Origin: Stenotrophomonas hibiscicola ATCC 19867
GTDB taxonomy: Bacteria; Pseudomonadota; Gammaproteobacteria; Xanthomonadales; Xanthomonadaceae
DNA length: 64,000 nt
Direction of reading: 5' to 3'
Assembly (NCBI RefSeq): GCF_000382065.1
Contig: NZ_KB907502.1
Coordinates: forward strand, 310,001 to 374,000
Of the stretch, positions 39,664 through 52,552 are shown one piece after another. A program made the translations under genes and the position numbers. Below the pieces are notes generated by a model. It did not search any database, had not been told where the DNA came from, and saw only the letters and a program-made list of their open reading frames with translations. Each line of letters opens with the position of its first letter. Within the stretch, counting starts at the first letter, position 1.

Positions 39664-41525
39664 GCGCTTCCGCTGCCACCGCCCCGCTGCGCATTGCGCT
39701 GGTCGGCAACCCCAACAGCGGCAAGACCGCGCTGTTCAACCAGCTGACCGGCAGTCGGCAGAAGGTCGCCAACTACACCGGCGTCACCGTAGAGCGCAAG
39801 GAGGGCCGCCTGCGTGCGCCGTCCGGCCGTGAATTCGCGGTGCTTGATCTGCCGGGCGCCTACAGCCTGCATCCGGCCAGCCTGGACGAGGCGATCACCC
39901 GCGACCTGTGCCGGGGCTTCTACCCGGGCGAAGCCGCGCCGGACGTGCTGCTGTGCGTGATCGACGCCACCAACCTGCGCCTGCACCTGCGCTTCGCGCT
40001 GGAGCTGCGTGAGCTGGGCAAGCCGATGGTGGTCGCGCTGAACATGGTCGACGCCGCACAACGCCGCGGCATCCAGGTGGATGTGGCCGCGCTGGAACGC
40101 GAGCTGGGCGTGCCGGTGGTGGAGACCGTGGCGGTGCGCAAGCAGGGCGCCAAGGCCTTGGTCGAGCGCCTCGATGCGATGGTGCCGCACCTGGATGCGC
40201 CGGTGCCGGGCCCGGAAGGTGGCATCGACTACCACGCCAAGGTGCGCGAGATCCTTTCGGTCGCCGTGCGCATGCCGGCGCGAACCGCGAAGATCGACGA
40301 CGCGCTGGACCGCTGGCTGCTGCACCCGGTGTTCGGGCTGATCAGCCTTGCGGTGGTGATGTTCCTGATCTTCCAGGCGGTGTATGCCTGGGCGACGCCG
40401 TTGATGGATGGCATCGAGGCTGGCTTCGCCTGGCTCGGTACTCTCGTTGGCAGCGTGTTGCCGGAGGGTCCGCTGGCCAGCCTGCTGACCGACGGCATCA
40501 TCGCCGGTGTCGGTGGCGTGGTCGTGTTCCTGCCGCAGATCCTGATCCTGTTCTTCTTCATCCTGGTGCTGGAGGAATCCGGCTACCTGCCGCGCGCGGC
40601 GTTCCTGCTCGACCGCATGATGGCCGCTGCCGGCCTGTCTGGCCGCTCGTTCATCCCGCTGCTGTCCAGCTTCGCCTGCGCGGTGCCGGGCATCATGTCC
40701 ACGCGCAGCATCCAGGACCCGCGTGACCGCCTGGCCACCATCCTGGTCGCACCGCTGATGACCTGTTCGGCGCGCCTGCCGGTGTACGCGCTGCTGATCG
40801 GTGCGTTCATTCCGCAGAAGACCGTGTGGGGCGTGTTCAACCAGCAGGGCCTGGTGCTGTTCGGCCTGTACGTCGCCGGCATCCTCAGTGCGCTGGCGAT
40901 GTCGTGGATCATGAAGAAGTGGCGCCGCGACAAGAGCGAGCATCCGCTGATGCTGGAGCTTCCGTCGTACCGGCTGCCGCATGCGCGCGACCTGGCGGTG
41001 GGGCTGTACGAGCGCGGCATGATCTTCCTCAAGCGCGTCGGCGGCATCATCCTGGCGCTGACCATCCTGCTGTGGGTGCTGCTGTCGTTCCCAGCGGCGC
41101 CGGCGGGCGCCACGATGCCGGCCATCGACTATAGCTACGCCGGCCAGATCGGCCATGCGATGGCGGTGTTCTTCGCACCGCTGGGCTTCAACTGGCAGAT
41201 CTGCATCGCGCTGATCCCGGGCCTGGCCGCGCGTGAGGTGGCGGTGTCGTCGCTGGCGACGGTGTATGCGCTGTCGGCGGCGGATGACGATGCGGCCAGC
41301 CAGGCACTGACCCCGTTGATCAGCGATGGCTGGTCGCTGGCCACGGCCCTGTCGCTGCTGGTCTGGTACATCTACGCACCGATGTGCATCTCGACGCTGG
41401 CCACCATCAAGCGCGAGACCAACTCGTGGAAGCAGATGGGCTTTGCCGCGTTCTACCTGTTCGCCGCAGCTTACGTGGCGGCGCTGATCACCTACCAGGT
41501 GACCAAGGCGCTGGGAGGTGGCTGA
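39660..41525 (+). CDS. feoB: Ferrous iron transporter B
   Basis: A 621-aa inner-membrane Fe(II) importer with an N-terminal G-protein domain: G1 GNPNSGKTALFNQLTG, G3 DLPGAYSL, G4 NMVD (ALNMVDAAQ). The membrane part has the two Gate motifs (LPRAAFLLDRMMAAAGLSGRSF; CSARLPVYALLIGAF). It is shorter than E. coli FeoB (773 aa) but common in xanthomonads. TGATG overlap with the next gene. Confidence 0.93.
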   Translation: MSASAATAPLRIALVGNPNSGKTALFNQLTGSRQKVANYTGVTVERKEGRLRAPSGREFAVLDLPGAYSLHPASLDEAITRDLCRGFYPGEAAPDVLLCVIDATNLRLHLRFALELRELGKPMVVALNMVDAAQRRGIQVDVAALERELGVPVVETVAVRKQGAKALVERLDAMVPHLDAPVPGPEGGIDYHAKVREILSVAVRMPARTAKIDDALDRWLLHPVFGLISLAVVMFLIFQAVYAWATPLMDGIEAGFAWLGTLVGSVLPEGPLASLLTDGIIAGVGGVVVFLPQILILFFFILVLEESGYLPRAAFLLDRMMAAAGLSGRSFIPLLSSFACAVPGIMSTRSIQDPRDRLATILVAPLMTCSARLPVYALLIGAFIPQKTVWGVFNQQGLVLFGLYVAGILSALAMSWIMKKWRRDKSEHPLMLELPSYRLPHARDLAVGLYERGMIFLKRVGGIILALTILLWVLLSFPAAPAGATMPAIDYSYAGQIGHAMAVFFAPLGFNWQICIALIPGLAAREVAVSSLATVYALSAADDDAASQALTPLISDGWSLATALSLLVWYIYAPMCISTLATIKRETNSWKQMGFAAFYLFAAAYVAALITYQVTKALGGG

Positions 41526-41773
41526 TGGATACCGGGCTGCTGATCCAGTACCTGATCATCGCGGTGGCCGTGCTGGTCAGCGCCTGGGTGGTGCTGAAGA
41601 AGCAGTTCCCCGGCACGGTGCGCACGCTGCGCGGTGCCTTGGCGCTGGCTCTGCTGAAGCCGGGCCGCGCGGCCTGGGCGCAGGCGCTGGGGCGGAAGAT
41701 CGCGCCGCCTGCCAGCGGAGGTGGCGGTGCCTGTGGCGGTTGCGACAGTTGCGGGCCGACCAACAAGAAGTAG
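41525..41773 (+). CDS. FeoB-associated Cys-rich membrane protein (DUF6587-like)
   Basis: An 82-aa protein with one N-terminal membrane helix (LIQYLIIAVAVLVSAWVVL) and a C-terminal Gly/Cys-rich tail ending GACGGCDSCGPTNKK, with three cysteines that could bind iron or act in redox. The start overlaps the FeoB stop (TGATG). It occupies the place of FeoC in enterobacteria but is not homologous by sequence. The stop codon TAG is the TAG of a SMAG element. Confidence 0.82.
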   Translation: MDTGLLIQYLIIAVAVLVSAWVVLKKQFPGTVRTLRGALALALLKPGRAAWAQALGRKIAPPASGGGGACGGCDSCGPTNKK

Positions 41774-41793
41774 CGTCGAGCCATGCTCGACGG
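41770..41793 (+). repeat. SMAG/REP palindrome containing the stop codon of the feo operon
   Basis: GTAGCGTCGAGCCATGCTCGAC. Bases 41771-41773 (TAG) are the stop of the preceding Cys-rich protein. The hairpin may terminate or protect the feo mRNA. Confidence 0.8.
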
Positions 41794-41860
41794 CGGCTGT
41801 GCGGCGGGTGCGAACTTTCGGCCTGTGGGTGCGAACCTTGGTTTGCACGCTTTCCGGGGT

Positions 41861-42322
41861 TCAGACCTCTTTGCGGATGATCGCGCGAAAGCGTCCCTCC
41901 TGCTGCATCCGCCGTACCGAGGCGCGATTTCCATGGGTCGCTGCGAAGCCCGCCACGTCGGCAAGGGCATTGAGCAGCAGGCGCTTCATCGCGTTGCGAT
42001 CGCCAGCATCGAGCAGGTCATGAAGATCCTGCTGGGTGAAAGCCCGGCGCAGGCCTGGCGTCTCTTCGATACGCCAGTCGACATGCGGCGTGGGGATGCT
42101 GGAGCGGTACCTGAAAGCCGTTTCAAGATCGTCGGGCGTGAGGGGGTGCACGAGCAACTCTGGAAAGTAGAGTCCGGCATTCACATAGAAACCGCGGCTT
42201 TCGCTGGCGCGTTGGTGATTCACGACAAGCAGGGCGTCATCCAGCAAGCGGTAGCGGGTGGTCGTGGTCCCGGCATAGCCGGTCTTCCTGGCGCACTTGC
42301 TGAAGACGGTCGCGGATTTCAT
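41861..42322 (-). CDS. DUF4304-like hypothetical protein
   Basis: About 153 aa, cytosolic, no known function. The N-terminal block RYRLLDDALLVVNHQRASES followed by RGFYVNAGLYFPEL resembles DUF4304 proteins. Start MKSATVFSKCARK at 42322 is tentative: no ribosome-binding site is clear, and an upstream in-frame ATG at 42412 would add 30 unconvincing residues. Convergent with the feo operon. Confidence 0.6.
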   Translation of the reverse strand: MKSATVFSKCARKTGYAGTTTTRYRLLDDALLVVNHQRASESRGFYVNAGLYFPELLVHPLTPDDLETAFRYRSSIPTPHVDWRIEETPGLRRAFTQQDLHDLLDAGDRNAMKRLLLNALADVAGFAATHGNRASVRRMQQEGRFRAIIRKEV

Positions 42323-42539
42323 GGGCGTTGCCTGGGCCGGAAGAGGGGACCACAGCCTTGAGTGGCCGCGTTTCTGCGTCCAGTGGTAAACGCGACATCT
42401 ACGGTGTCGCATGCGCTCCGCCTGGTGCAGTCAAGAGAGGCGTACCCAGGGAGGAACGAGCATCCATTGCGCGGAAGGTCACCCAGCGTCGCAGTGACGG
42501 CGCTTGCCGGAGCAGGCGTGCTGCCGCTAGCCTGCAGGC

Positions 42540-43268
42540 ATGAACCAGACTCCCCTGCGATTGCTCATTCACGGCGCCTCCGGGCGCATGGGCCAGGCCC
42601 TGCTGCGGCTGGCCGCCGAACATCCCGAAACCCTTCAGATCGTGGCCGCAGTGGCCGGCCGTGCGCCGGCGCAGCGCGTGGTCGACGGCGTGCCGTTCTT
42701 CGGTGCCAGCGAACTGCCCGGCGCGCCGGTGTTCGACGTGGCGATCGACTTCAGCCTGCCGGAGGGTTTCGACCCGATGCTGGCGTTGTGCGTGGAACGC
42801 GGCGCGGGGCTGGTGTCGGGTACCACCGGCATCTCCGGCACGCAGCGGCAGGCGCTGGATGCAGCAGCGGCGAAGATCCCGTTGGTCTGGGCGTCGAACT
42901 TCAGCCTGGGCGTGGCGGTGCTGGACGAGCTGGTGGAGCGCGCCGCGCAGGCGCTGGCCGGCTGGGACTGCGATATCGTCGAATCGCACCACACGCAGAA
43001 GAAGGACGCACCGTCAGGCACCGCGCTAACCCTGGGCGCGGCCGCGCAGCGCGGCGGAGCGGAGCCGCACTACGCGAGCCTGCGTGCTGGCGACATCGTA
43101 GGTGAGCATCTGGTGCAGTTCACCGGGCTGGGCGAGCGCATCGAGCTGGTGCACCGGGCCACCAACCGCGACATCTTCGCCCGCGGCGCGCTGTTCGCCG
43201 CCCGCCAGCTGCAGGGCCGGGCTCCGGGCAGCTACCGGGTGCGGGATCTACTGGACGGGCCGCGTTAA
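42540..43268 (+). CDS. dapB: 4-hydroxy-tetrahydrodipicolinate reductase
   Basis: Lysine and diaminopimelate synthesis; reduces HTPA with NAD(P)H. The 242-aa protein has the nucleotide motif IHGASGRMGQALL, the substrate motif ESHHTQKKDAPSGTAL with the catalytic His-His and Lys, and GEHLVQFTGLGERIEL. Slightly shorter than the 273-aa E. coli enzyme, as in xanthomonads. Followed by an inverted SMAG pair and then carA. Confidence 0.94.
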   Translation: MNQTPLRLLIHGASGRMGQALLRLAAEHPETLQIVAAVAGRAPAQRVVDGVPFFGASELPGAPVFDVAIDFSLPEGFDPMLALCVERGAGLVSGTTGISGTQRQALDAAAAKIPLVWASNFSLGVAVLDELVERAAQALAGWDCDIVESHHTQKKDAPSGTALTLGAAAQRGGAEPHYASLRAGDIVGEHLVQFTGLGERIELVHRATNRDIFARGALFAARQLQGRAPGSYRVRDLLDGPR

Positions 43269-43271
43269 CCG

Positions 43272-43329
43272 GTAGCGCCGGGCCGTGCCCGGCGTCGGTG
43301 TCGGTTCGCCGGGCATGGCCCGGCGCTAC
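43272..43329. repeat. Inverted SMAG/REP pair between dapB and carA
   Basis: GTAGCGCCGGGCCGTGCCCGGC and, inverted, GCCGGGCATGGCCCGGCGCTAC with a short linker; it can form one long hairpin and would separate dapB from carA transcription. Confidence 0.85.
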
Positions 43330-43423
43330 CAGCGGGCGCCGCATACGCCGCCGGATTGAAATGAATGCGCAATCGCCTGTTCATGAAGCGCGATAACCGC
43401 TGGCGCGAGCGCCCCGGCAGCGC

Positions 43424-43429
43424 TACAAT
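43424..43429 (+). promoter_or_regulatory. Candidate -10 box of carA
   Basis: TACAAT, a near-consensus -10, lies 128 nt before the carA start and would give a leader of about 120 nt, with a T6 run at 43483-43488 (ccgcgcTTTTTTgc). The -35 is poor. No clear attenuator stem was found in the leader. Confidence 0.4.
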
Positions 43430-43556
43430 TCGCACTCGCCGAATCACGAAAGCCGGACCGGTCCCAGACCGTACGTCCGCGCTTTTTTGCAACCGGATTT
43501 CCGTGAAGCGCAGGCGTGACTTCGGCAGCCCCCTCGGTAGCCAAAGTGAGATTCCC

Positions 43557-44684
43557 GTGACCCAAGCCGCAATCCTCGTCCTCGAAGACGGCACCGTATT
43601 CGAGGGCGAATCCGTAGGCGCGCCCGGCCTGTCCGTCGGTGAAGTGGTGTTCAACACCGCCATGACCGGCTATCAGGAAGTATTGACCGACCCGTCCTAC
43701 GCCCGGCAGATGGTCACGTTGACCTATCCGCATATCGGCAACACCGGCATGACCGACCAGGACGATGAAGCGTCCAAGGTATGGTCGGCCGGTCTGATCG
43801 TGCGCGACGTCCCGCGCCGTCCCAGCAACTGGCGCAGCCAGCTGTCGCTGCAGGACTGGCTGATCCAGCGGGGCGTCGTCGCCATCGCCGGCATCGACAC
43901 CCGCAAGCTGACCCGCATCCTGCGCGAGAAGGGCGCGCAGAATGGTGCGCTGATGGCCGGCGACATCGACGTGGAAAAGGCACTGGAAGCCGCCCGCAAG
44001 TTCCCGGGCCTGAAGGGCATGGATCTGGCCAAGGTCGTCACTACCGAGAAGACCTACACCTGGACCGAGGGCCAGCTGGACCTGGATGCCAATGCTTTCG
44101 TCAGCGTGCCGGCCCGGTTCAAGGTCGTGGCCTACGACTTCGGCGTGAAGACCAACATCCTGCGCATGCTGGCCGAGCGCGGCTGCGAAGTGACCGTGGT
44201 GCCGGCGCAGACCCCGGCCGCCGAAGTGCTGGCACTGAAGCCGGACGGCGTGTTCCTGTCCAATGGCCCGGGCGACCCGGAACCGTGCGACTACGCCATC
44301 GACGCGATCAAGGCCTTCATCGACGTGAAGATCCCGACCTTCGGCATCTGCCTGGGCCACCAGCTGCTCGGCCTGGCCTCTGGCGCGCAGACCATGAAGA
44401 TGGGCCATGGCCACCACGGTGCCAACCACCCGGTGCAGGACCTGGACAGTGGCCGGGTGATGATCACCTCGCAGAACCACGGTTTTGCGATCGATGAAGC
44501 AACCCTGCCGCCGACCCTGCGCGTGACCCACCGTTCGCTGTTCGACGGCACCAACCAGGGCGTGGCCCGCACCGACGTGCCGGCGTTCTCGTTCCAGGGC
44601 CATCCGGAAGCATCCCCGGGCCCGCACGATGTCGGTCCGCTGTTCGACCGCTTCGTGGCGCTGATGGAGCAGGCCAAGGCGTGA
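43557..44684 (+). CDS. carA: Carbamoyl-phosphate synthase small subunit
   Basis: Glutaminase subunit that supplies ammonia to CarB for arginine and pyrimidine synthesis. The 375-aa protein has an N-terminal CarA domain ([15 protein letters not shown]) and a class-I glutamine amidotransferase domain with the catalytic Cys in [13 protein letters not shown] and the His-Glu pair in [14 protein letters not shown] start at 43557, supported by homologous start [12 protein letters not shown]; no ATG fits. carB follows after 148 nt. Confidence 0.94.
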   Translation: MTQAAILVLEDGTVFEGESVGAPGLSVGEVVFNTAMTGYQEVLTDPSYARQMVTLTYPHIGNTGMTDQDDEASKVWSAGLIVRDVPRRPSNWRSQLSLQDWLIQRGVVAIAGIDTRKLTRILREKGAQNGALMAGDIDVEKALEAARKFPGLKGMDLAKVVTTEKTYTWTEGQLDLDANAFVSVPARFKVVAYDFGVKTNILRMLAERGCEVTVVPAQTPAAEVLALKPDGVFLSNGPGDPEPCDYAIDAIKAFIDVKIPTFGICLGHQLLGLASGAQTMKMGHGHHGANHPVQDLDSGRVMITSQNHGFAIDEATLPPTLRVTHRSLFDGTNQGVARTDVPAFSFQGHPEASPGPHDVGPLFDRFVALMEQAKA

Positions 44685-44832
44685 TCAGTACGCCGCCGGC
44701 CTGCCGGTGGCGTCGCGATGGACCGTAAACCCCGCATCGCTGCTGCCCCTGGCGCGGCGCTGCGGATCAAGATTCCTGATCGACAGCGTGCGATCACCCC
44801 CCTTGTCACGCTGTACTGACTTAGAGAAGAAA

Positions 44833-48071
<3,239 letters not shown>

Positions 48072-48075
<4 letters not shown>

Positions 48076-48548
48076 GAGCCCCCATCACGATGAAGGGCGC
48101 GCAGAAGCTGCGCGACGAACTGGATCACCTGAAGTCGGTCAAGCGCCCGAAGGTGATCGCCGCCATCGCCGAAGCGCGTGAGCATGGCGACCTGAAGGAG
48201 AACGCCGAGTACCACGCCGCGCGCGAGGAACAGGGCTTCATCGAAGGCCGCATCAAGCAGCTGGAAGGCGAGCTGTCGCACGCCGAGATCATCGACGTGA
48301 GCAAGCTCAACGCCGGCTCCAAGGTGGTGTTCGGCGCCAGCGTGACGCTGGCCGACGTGGAAACCGACGAAGAGAAGAAGTACCAGATCGTCGGTGACCT
48401 GGAAGCGGACATCAAGCTGGGCCTGATCGCGATTTCCTCGCCGGTGGCGCGCGCGATGATCGGCAAGCTGGAAGGTGATTCGATCGTGATCGACGCCCCG
48501 GCTGGCCAACGCGAGTACGAGATCGTCAGCGTCAGCTACGTGGACTGA
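48072..48548 (+). CDS. greA: Transcript cleavage factor GreA
   Basis: Rescues backtracked RNA polymerase by stimulating transcript cleavage. The 158-aa protein has an N-terminal coiled coil with the acidic tip [16 protein letters not shown] and a C-terminal FKBP-like domain ([20 protein letters not shown]). Start [13 protein letters not shown] at 48072 overlaps carB by 4 nt; the carAB-greA order is common in gammaproteobacteria. Confidence 0.95.
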
Positions 48549-48552
48549 CACG

Positions 48553-49470
48553 GTGGCAACGGCGACCCTGCTGTTGCCGGCCCGCAGCCGCTTTGCCGCG
48601 GCTGCGTTGCCGGACGATGTGGCACGTGCGCTCGGCCGTGCCACGACCGTGCAGGTCGCGCCGGGCGAACGCGCGCAGCTGACGCGCCATTTTGCGGTTG
48701 CCGCGCCGCACTGGCCGGTGGCCGCGTTGACCCGCCAGCGCGACGTCGGCGATGCGGCCGGCGCCAGCTGGTTGCGTGCCGATCCGGCCTGCATGGTGCC
48801 GGACATGCATGGCGCGCGGATGATGGCCTACGGCGAAACGCTGCGGCCGACGCTGGCCGACAGCCTGGCCCTGCTGCCGGTGCTGCAGCCGTTGTTCGCC
48901 GATGCCGGATTCGTGCTCGACGCACCGGACCCGTCGCGCTGGTACCTGCGCCTGCCGATCGACCTGGCCCTGCCGGACTTCGACAGTCCGGACGAGGTGC
49001 TGGGCGATGACCTGTTCTCGCATCTGCCGGAGGGCGAGGGCGGCCGTCGCTGGCGGGCGCTGATGACCGAGGCGCAGGTGCTGCTGCACAACCATTCCTG
49101 GAACCAGCAGCGCGCCGCGCAGGGGCAACAGCCGATCAATTCGCTGTGGTTCTGGGGCGGTGGCGTGATGCCGGTGTCGGTCAGCACACCGCACGCACAG
49201 GTGCGCAGCCGCGATGCCCTGTTGCAGGGCCTGGCCCTGGCGGCTGGCGTAGCCGTCGATGGCGAGCAGGCGGTGGATGCACTGGTCGACCTGCGCCAGC
49301 TGCGTTCCCTGCAGCAGCTCGGCAACGATGCGATCCGTCCGCTGCTGGCCGCGCTGAAGCGCGGCGAGCTGCAGCGGCTGGTGCTGGATTTCGAGGACGG
49401 CCTGCAGTTCCAGCTGGATCGCGGACAGCGCTGGCAGTTTTGGAAGAAGCCGCGCCAGCTTCACGACTGA
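48553..49470 (+). CDS. rpfE: RpfE-type protein (phosphoglycerate-mutase-like family)
   Basis: A 305-aa cytosolic protein, often annotated as a phosphoglycerate mutase/RpfE-type regulator, biochemical function unproven. Conserved segments include DPACMVPDMHGARMMAYG, LHNHSWNQQRAAQGQQPINS and LWFWGGGVMPVS. In Xanthomonas rpfE lies in the diffusible-signal (rpf) region; here it follows greA by 4 nt and precedes recJ, the same neighbourhood, without rpfF, rpfC or rpfG in view. GTG start. Confidence 0.82.
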   Translation: MATATLLLPARSRFAAAALPDDVARALGRATTVQVAPGERAQLTRHFAVAAPHWPVAALTRQRDVGDAAGASWLRADPACMVPDMHGARMMAYGETLRPTLADSLALLPVLQPLFADAGFVLDAPDPSRWYLRLPIDLALPDFDSPDEVLGDDLFSHLPEGEGGRRWRALMTEAQVLLHNHSWNQQRAAQGQQPINSLWFWGGGVMPVSVSTPHAQVRSRDALLQGLALAAGVAVDGEQAVDALVDLRQLRSLQQLGNDAIRPLLAALKRGELQRLVLDFEDGLQFQLDRGQRWQFWKKPRQLHD

Positions 49471-49487
49471 TCGGGGCTCGGCCGAGC

Positions 49488-49527
49488 GGGGTCGGATCCG
49501 TTTTCCATCGGAAACGGCGCTGACCCC
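49488..49527. repeat. Diverged 40-bp palindrome
   Basis: GGGGTCGGATCCGTTTTCC, then TC and GGAAACGGCGCTGACCCC: a mutated relative of the perfect palindrome at 6278-6318. It lies between the convergent rpfE and DUF1176 genes and may act as a terminator. Confidence 0.65.
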
Positions 49528-49582
49528 CAGGGTTTGCCGGAGTTGCCGGCCAGCGGGCGGCACTATCGCAGGTAGCGGCGCC

Positions 49583-50623
49583 TCAACGGACCTCGCTGAC
49601 CACCGTCGGCAGTGTCCAGTGCCCACCCGCAACGCCCCGGCACTGCCCGGTGGTGAACTCGCTGCTCTTCACGAATCGCGCGCCATCCCAAGCCCAGTCG
49701 TGGCCGGAGAAGCAGTCACCGACGCCGCGCCCACGGAAGCGACCGCTCAACGTAGCGTCGTCGCGATCGAAGTCTTCTGCATCGGACGTGACGAAGCGTG
49801 CTTCGTACGGCGGCTTGTCCTGCACTACCCAGTAGCTGCTGCTGAAGTTGTAGGCACCCACGAAGCAGCTGGTGCTTGCCAGCACATGTTGGGCGTCCAG
49901 TCGCTGGATCTCGATTTCATCTGTCCCGCCATCGCTCAGGCGGCCGCACTCATCCGGCTTCGGCAGGCTGGCGATCAGCGCCTTGCGCAGGCCCGGTGCC
50001 TTGGCCAGTGCCGCGTCCGAGGCGCGCGATGCCACCAGCGTGCCGCGCACGATCACTGGCACCGGCAACGCCGCAGGCACGCTTGCTTCGGGTTTGTCGC
50101 CACGCCGTACCAGCGCACCGGGCGTTCCCAGCCGGCCCTGGGCCTCGTCCATCTTCAGCAGTACGGCTGCTGCACCGCTGTCGGAGATCGGCCAGGCCTT
50201 GCCCTTGCCGTCGATGATCTCGATGCGTGCCTGGCGCGGCAGTGCGGCGACCAGTGCATCGGTCTGTGCCTGCTGTAACAACACTTTGTCCCCGTCGCCG
50301 GTGTCGCGCACCGGGCCCAGGTCCTTGCCGTTCAGGCGCAGGCGCAGTGCCCCGGTCGGCGTCGGGCTTTCGCCATCCTCGCCATTGCGCAGCCGCGCGA
50401 TCACCTTCGCACCCGGGCCGCCGGCGCGCTCAAGCATCAGGCTGAGCAGGTTGCCGGGTTGTTCCGGACTGTAGCCGGCGGCGCGGCAGGTGCGGGTGTT
50501 GTCACAGGCCAGCGACCAGTCGTTGTGTTCGAATTCGACCCCGGGCCTGGGCTCAGGCGTGGCGGAGTGGGCGGCCGGGGCCACGGTGAGTGCCATCAGC
50601 GCGGTCAGCAGGGTGCGGGTCAT
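49583..50623 (-). CDS. DUF1176 family exported protein
   Basis: A 346-aa protein of unknown function with a signal peptide (MTRTLLTALMALTVAPAAHSA). The mature protein begins FEHNDWSLACDNTRTCRAAGY, the DUF1176 hallmark, and has paired cysteines (CRGVAGG near the end). Start at 50623. Convergent with rpfE and divergent from recJ, between two genes otherwise adjacent in the rpf neighbourhood. Confidence 0.8.
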   Translation of the reverse strand: MTRTLLTALMALTVAPAAHSATPEPRPGVEFEHNDWSLACDNTRTCRAAGYSPEQPGNLLSLMLERAGGPGAKVIARLRNGEDGESPTPTGALRLRLNGKDLGPVRDTGDGDKVLLQQAQTDALVAALPRQARIEIIDGKGKAWPISDSGAAAVLLKMDEAQGRLGTPGALVRRGDKPEASVPAALPVPVIVRGTLVASRASDAALAKAPGLRKALIASLPKPDECGRLSDGGTDEIEIQRLDAQHVLASTSCFVGAYNFSSSYWVVQDKPPYEARFVTSDAEDFDRDDATLSGRFRGRGVGDCFSGHDWAWDGARFVKSSEFTTGQCRGVAGGHWTLPTVVSEVR

Positions 50624-50775
50624 GGATGGAAGTCCGTTCCAGGGCAGGCAAGCATGGAAGATGCGGTCGTGAAATCCAAATGCTGCTGGCCGAAGAGCCA
50701 AGTTGCCTCGTCAGCAGCGGCAGCCGACCGGGGGAGCGGTGCAAGTTATGATGTGCGGGTCTTTCGTAACCGGCG

Positions 50776-52539
50776 ATGCCGATGTCCCTTGCCGCCGATG
50801 CTGCGCAGCCGCCCTCTGATACACCGCTGATCCGCCGCCGCGATGCGGTCGTGCCCGGCAGCTGGCCAGAGGGCACGCTGCCATTGCTGGCCCGACTCTA
50901 TGCCAGCCGTGGTGCGGGAACGCCAGAGCTGGCGCTGCCGAAACTGGGCAGCCTACACGCGCCCGAGCTGCTGACCGGTATCGATGATGCAGTGGGCCTG
51001 CTGATCGAAGCCATCGCCAACGACAAGCGCATACTGGTGGTCGGCGATTTCGATTGCGATGGCGCCACCGCCTGTGCGGTCGGCGTGCGTGGCCTGTGCA
51101 TGCTCGGCGCGCAACACGTCTTCCACGCGGTGCCGAACCGCATGGTGCATGGCTATGGCCTGTCACCGTCGCTGGTGGAAGAGCTGGCCGCGCTGCAACC
51201 GGACCTGCTGGTCACGGTCGATCACGGCATCGCCTGCCATGCGGGCGTGACCGCGGCCAAGGCACGCGGCTGGCAGGTGCTGGTCACCGACCATCACCTT
51301 CCCGGGCCGCAGCTGCCGCCGGCCGATGTCATCGTCGATCCGAATCTGGACGGTGATGCGTTCCCGAGCAAATCGCTGGCAGGCGTCGGCGTGATCTTCT
51401 ACGTGCTGATGGCGCTGCGCCGGCACATGCGCGAGGCAGGTGTCTTTGCGGATGGCAAGGGCCCGGACCTGACCACGCTGCTGGACCTGGTGGCGGTCGG
51501 GACCGTTGCCGACCTGGTGGCGCTGGATCCGAACAACCGGGCACTGGTCAGCGCGGGCCTGCGGCGTCTGCGCGCGGGACAGGGCTGTGTTGGCCTGCGT
51601 GCGCTGATCGAAGCCAGCGGCCGTGATGCCGCGCGGCTGACGGCCACCGACATCGGCTTCGCGCTCGGCCCGCGCCTGAATGCCGCGGGCCGGCTGGAAG
51701 ACATGGCGCTGGGCATCGCGCTGCTGCTGACCGAAGACCCGCGCCAGGCGCGCGAGATCGCGCAGACGCTGGAGCAGATCAATTCGGAACGGCGCGCCGT
51801 GCAGCAGTCGATGACCGATGACGCCGAGCAGGCGTTGACCCGGGTGGTGCTGGACATGGCCGGTCAGCGACCGGTGGCGGCCTGCCTGTTCGATGCTGAC
51901 TGGCATCCGGGTGTGGTCGGCCTGGTCGCATCGAAGATGAAGGATCGCCTGCATCGCCCGGTGATCGCCTTCGCCCCGGCCGAACCCGGCGCCGACACCC
52001 TGCGAGGCTCGGCGCGCTCCATTCCCGGCCTGCACATCCGTGACGCCCTGGCGCTGGTCGATGCGCGCCACCCGGGCCTGATCGAACGCTTCGGTGGCCA
52101 CGCCATGGCGGCCGGCCTCAGCCTGCGGCGTGACCACGTCGATGACTTCAAGGCCGCCTTCGTCGCGGTGGTGCTGGAGATGCTCGATCCGGCGGCACTG
52201 CAGCAGCAGGTGCTCAGTGACGGCGAGCTGGCCGCGGACGAGCTGGACCATCGCCACGCCGATGCGTTGCGCCTGGCCGGGCCGTGGGGCCAGGGTTTCC
52301 CCGAGCCACTGTTCGACGGCCACTTCGAAGTGACCAACTGGCGCGTGCTGAAGGAGCGTCACCTGAAGCTGGAACTGCGCCTGCCCGGCGTACCCGGCAC
52401 GATCAACGCCATCCATTTCGGCGGCTGGCACGGCAACGCGCCATCACGTCACGTCCACCTGGCCTACCGGCTGGCCTGCGATGACTACCGTGGCGGCAGC
52501 GCCATCCAGCTGATCGTGGAGCACTGCCTGCCTGCATAG
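50776..52539 (+). CDS. recJ: Single-stranded-DNA exonuclease RecJ
   Basis: 5'-3' ssDNA exonuclease for recombination and mismatch repair. The 587-aa DHH-superfamily protein has VVGDFDCDGATACAVGV, the DHH motif as VLVTDHHLPG, DxD-like DLVAVGTVADLVAL, and the DHHA1 motif FGGHAMAAGLSLR. An in-frame ATG at 50782 is an alternative start. A perfect 24-bp inverted repeat follows the gene. In E. coli recJ is next to prfB; here 7 kb of other genes intervene. Confidence 0.93.
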   Translation: MPMSLAADAAQPPSDTPLIRRRDAVVPGSWPEGTLPLLARLYASRGAGTPELALPKLGSLHAPELLTGIDDAVGLLIEAIANDKRILVVGDFDCDGATACAVGVRGLCMLGAQHVFHAVPNRMVHGYGLSPSLVEELAALQPDLLVTVDHGIACHAGVTAAKARGWQVLVTDHHLPGPQLPPADVIVDPNLDGDAFPSKSLAGVGVIFYVLMALRRHMREAGVFADGKGPDLTTLLDLVAVGTVADLVALDPNNRALVSAGLRRLRAGQGCVGLRALIEASGRDAARLTATDIGFALGPRLNAAGRLEDMALGIALLLTEDPRQAREIAQTLEQINSERRAVQQSMTDDAEQALTRVVLDMAGQRPVAACLFDADWHPGVVGLVASKMKDRLHRPVIAFAPAEPGADTLRGSARSIPGLHIRDALALVDARHPGLIERFGGHAMAAGLSLRRDHVDDFKAAFVAVVLEMLDPAALQQQVLSDGELAADELDHRHADALRLAGPWGQGFPEPLFDGHFEVTNWRVLKERHLKLELRLPGVPGTINAIHFGGWHGNAPSRHVHLAYRLACDDYRGGSAIQLIVEHCLPA

Positions 52540-52552
52540 AAAAAGGGGACGG

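Noticed and set aside
43430-43556. Attenuator or riboswitch in the carA leader
   Set aside because: A T-run is present but no convincing stem precedes it and no known leader motif was recognised.
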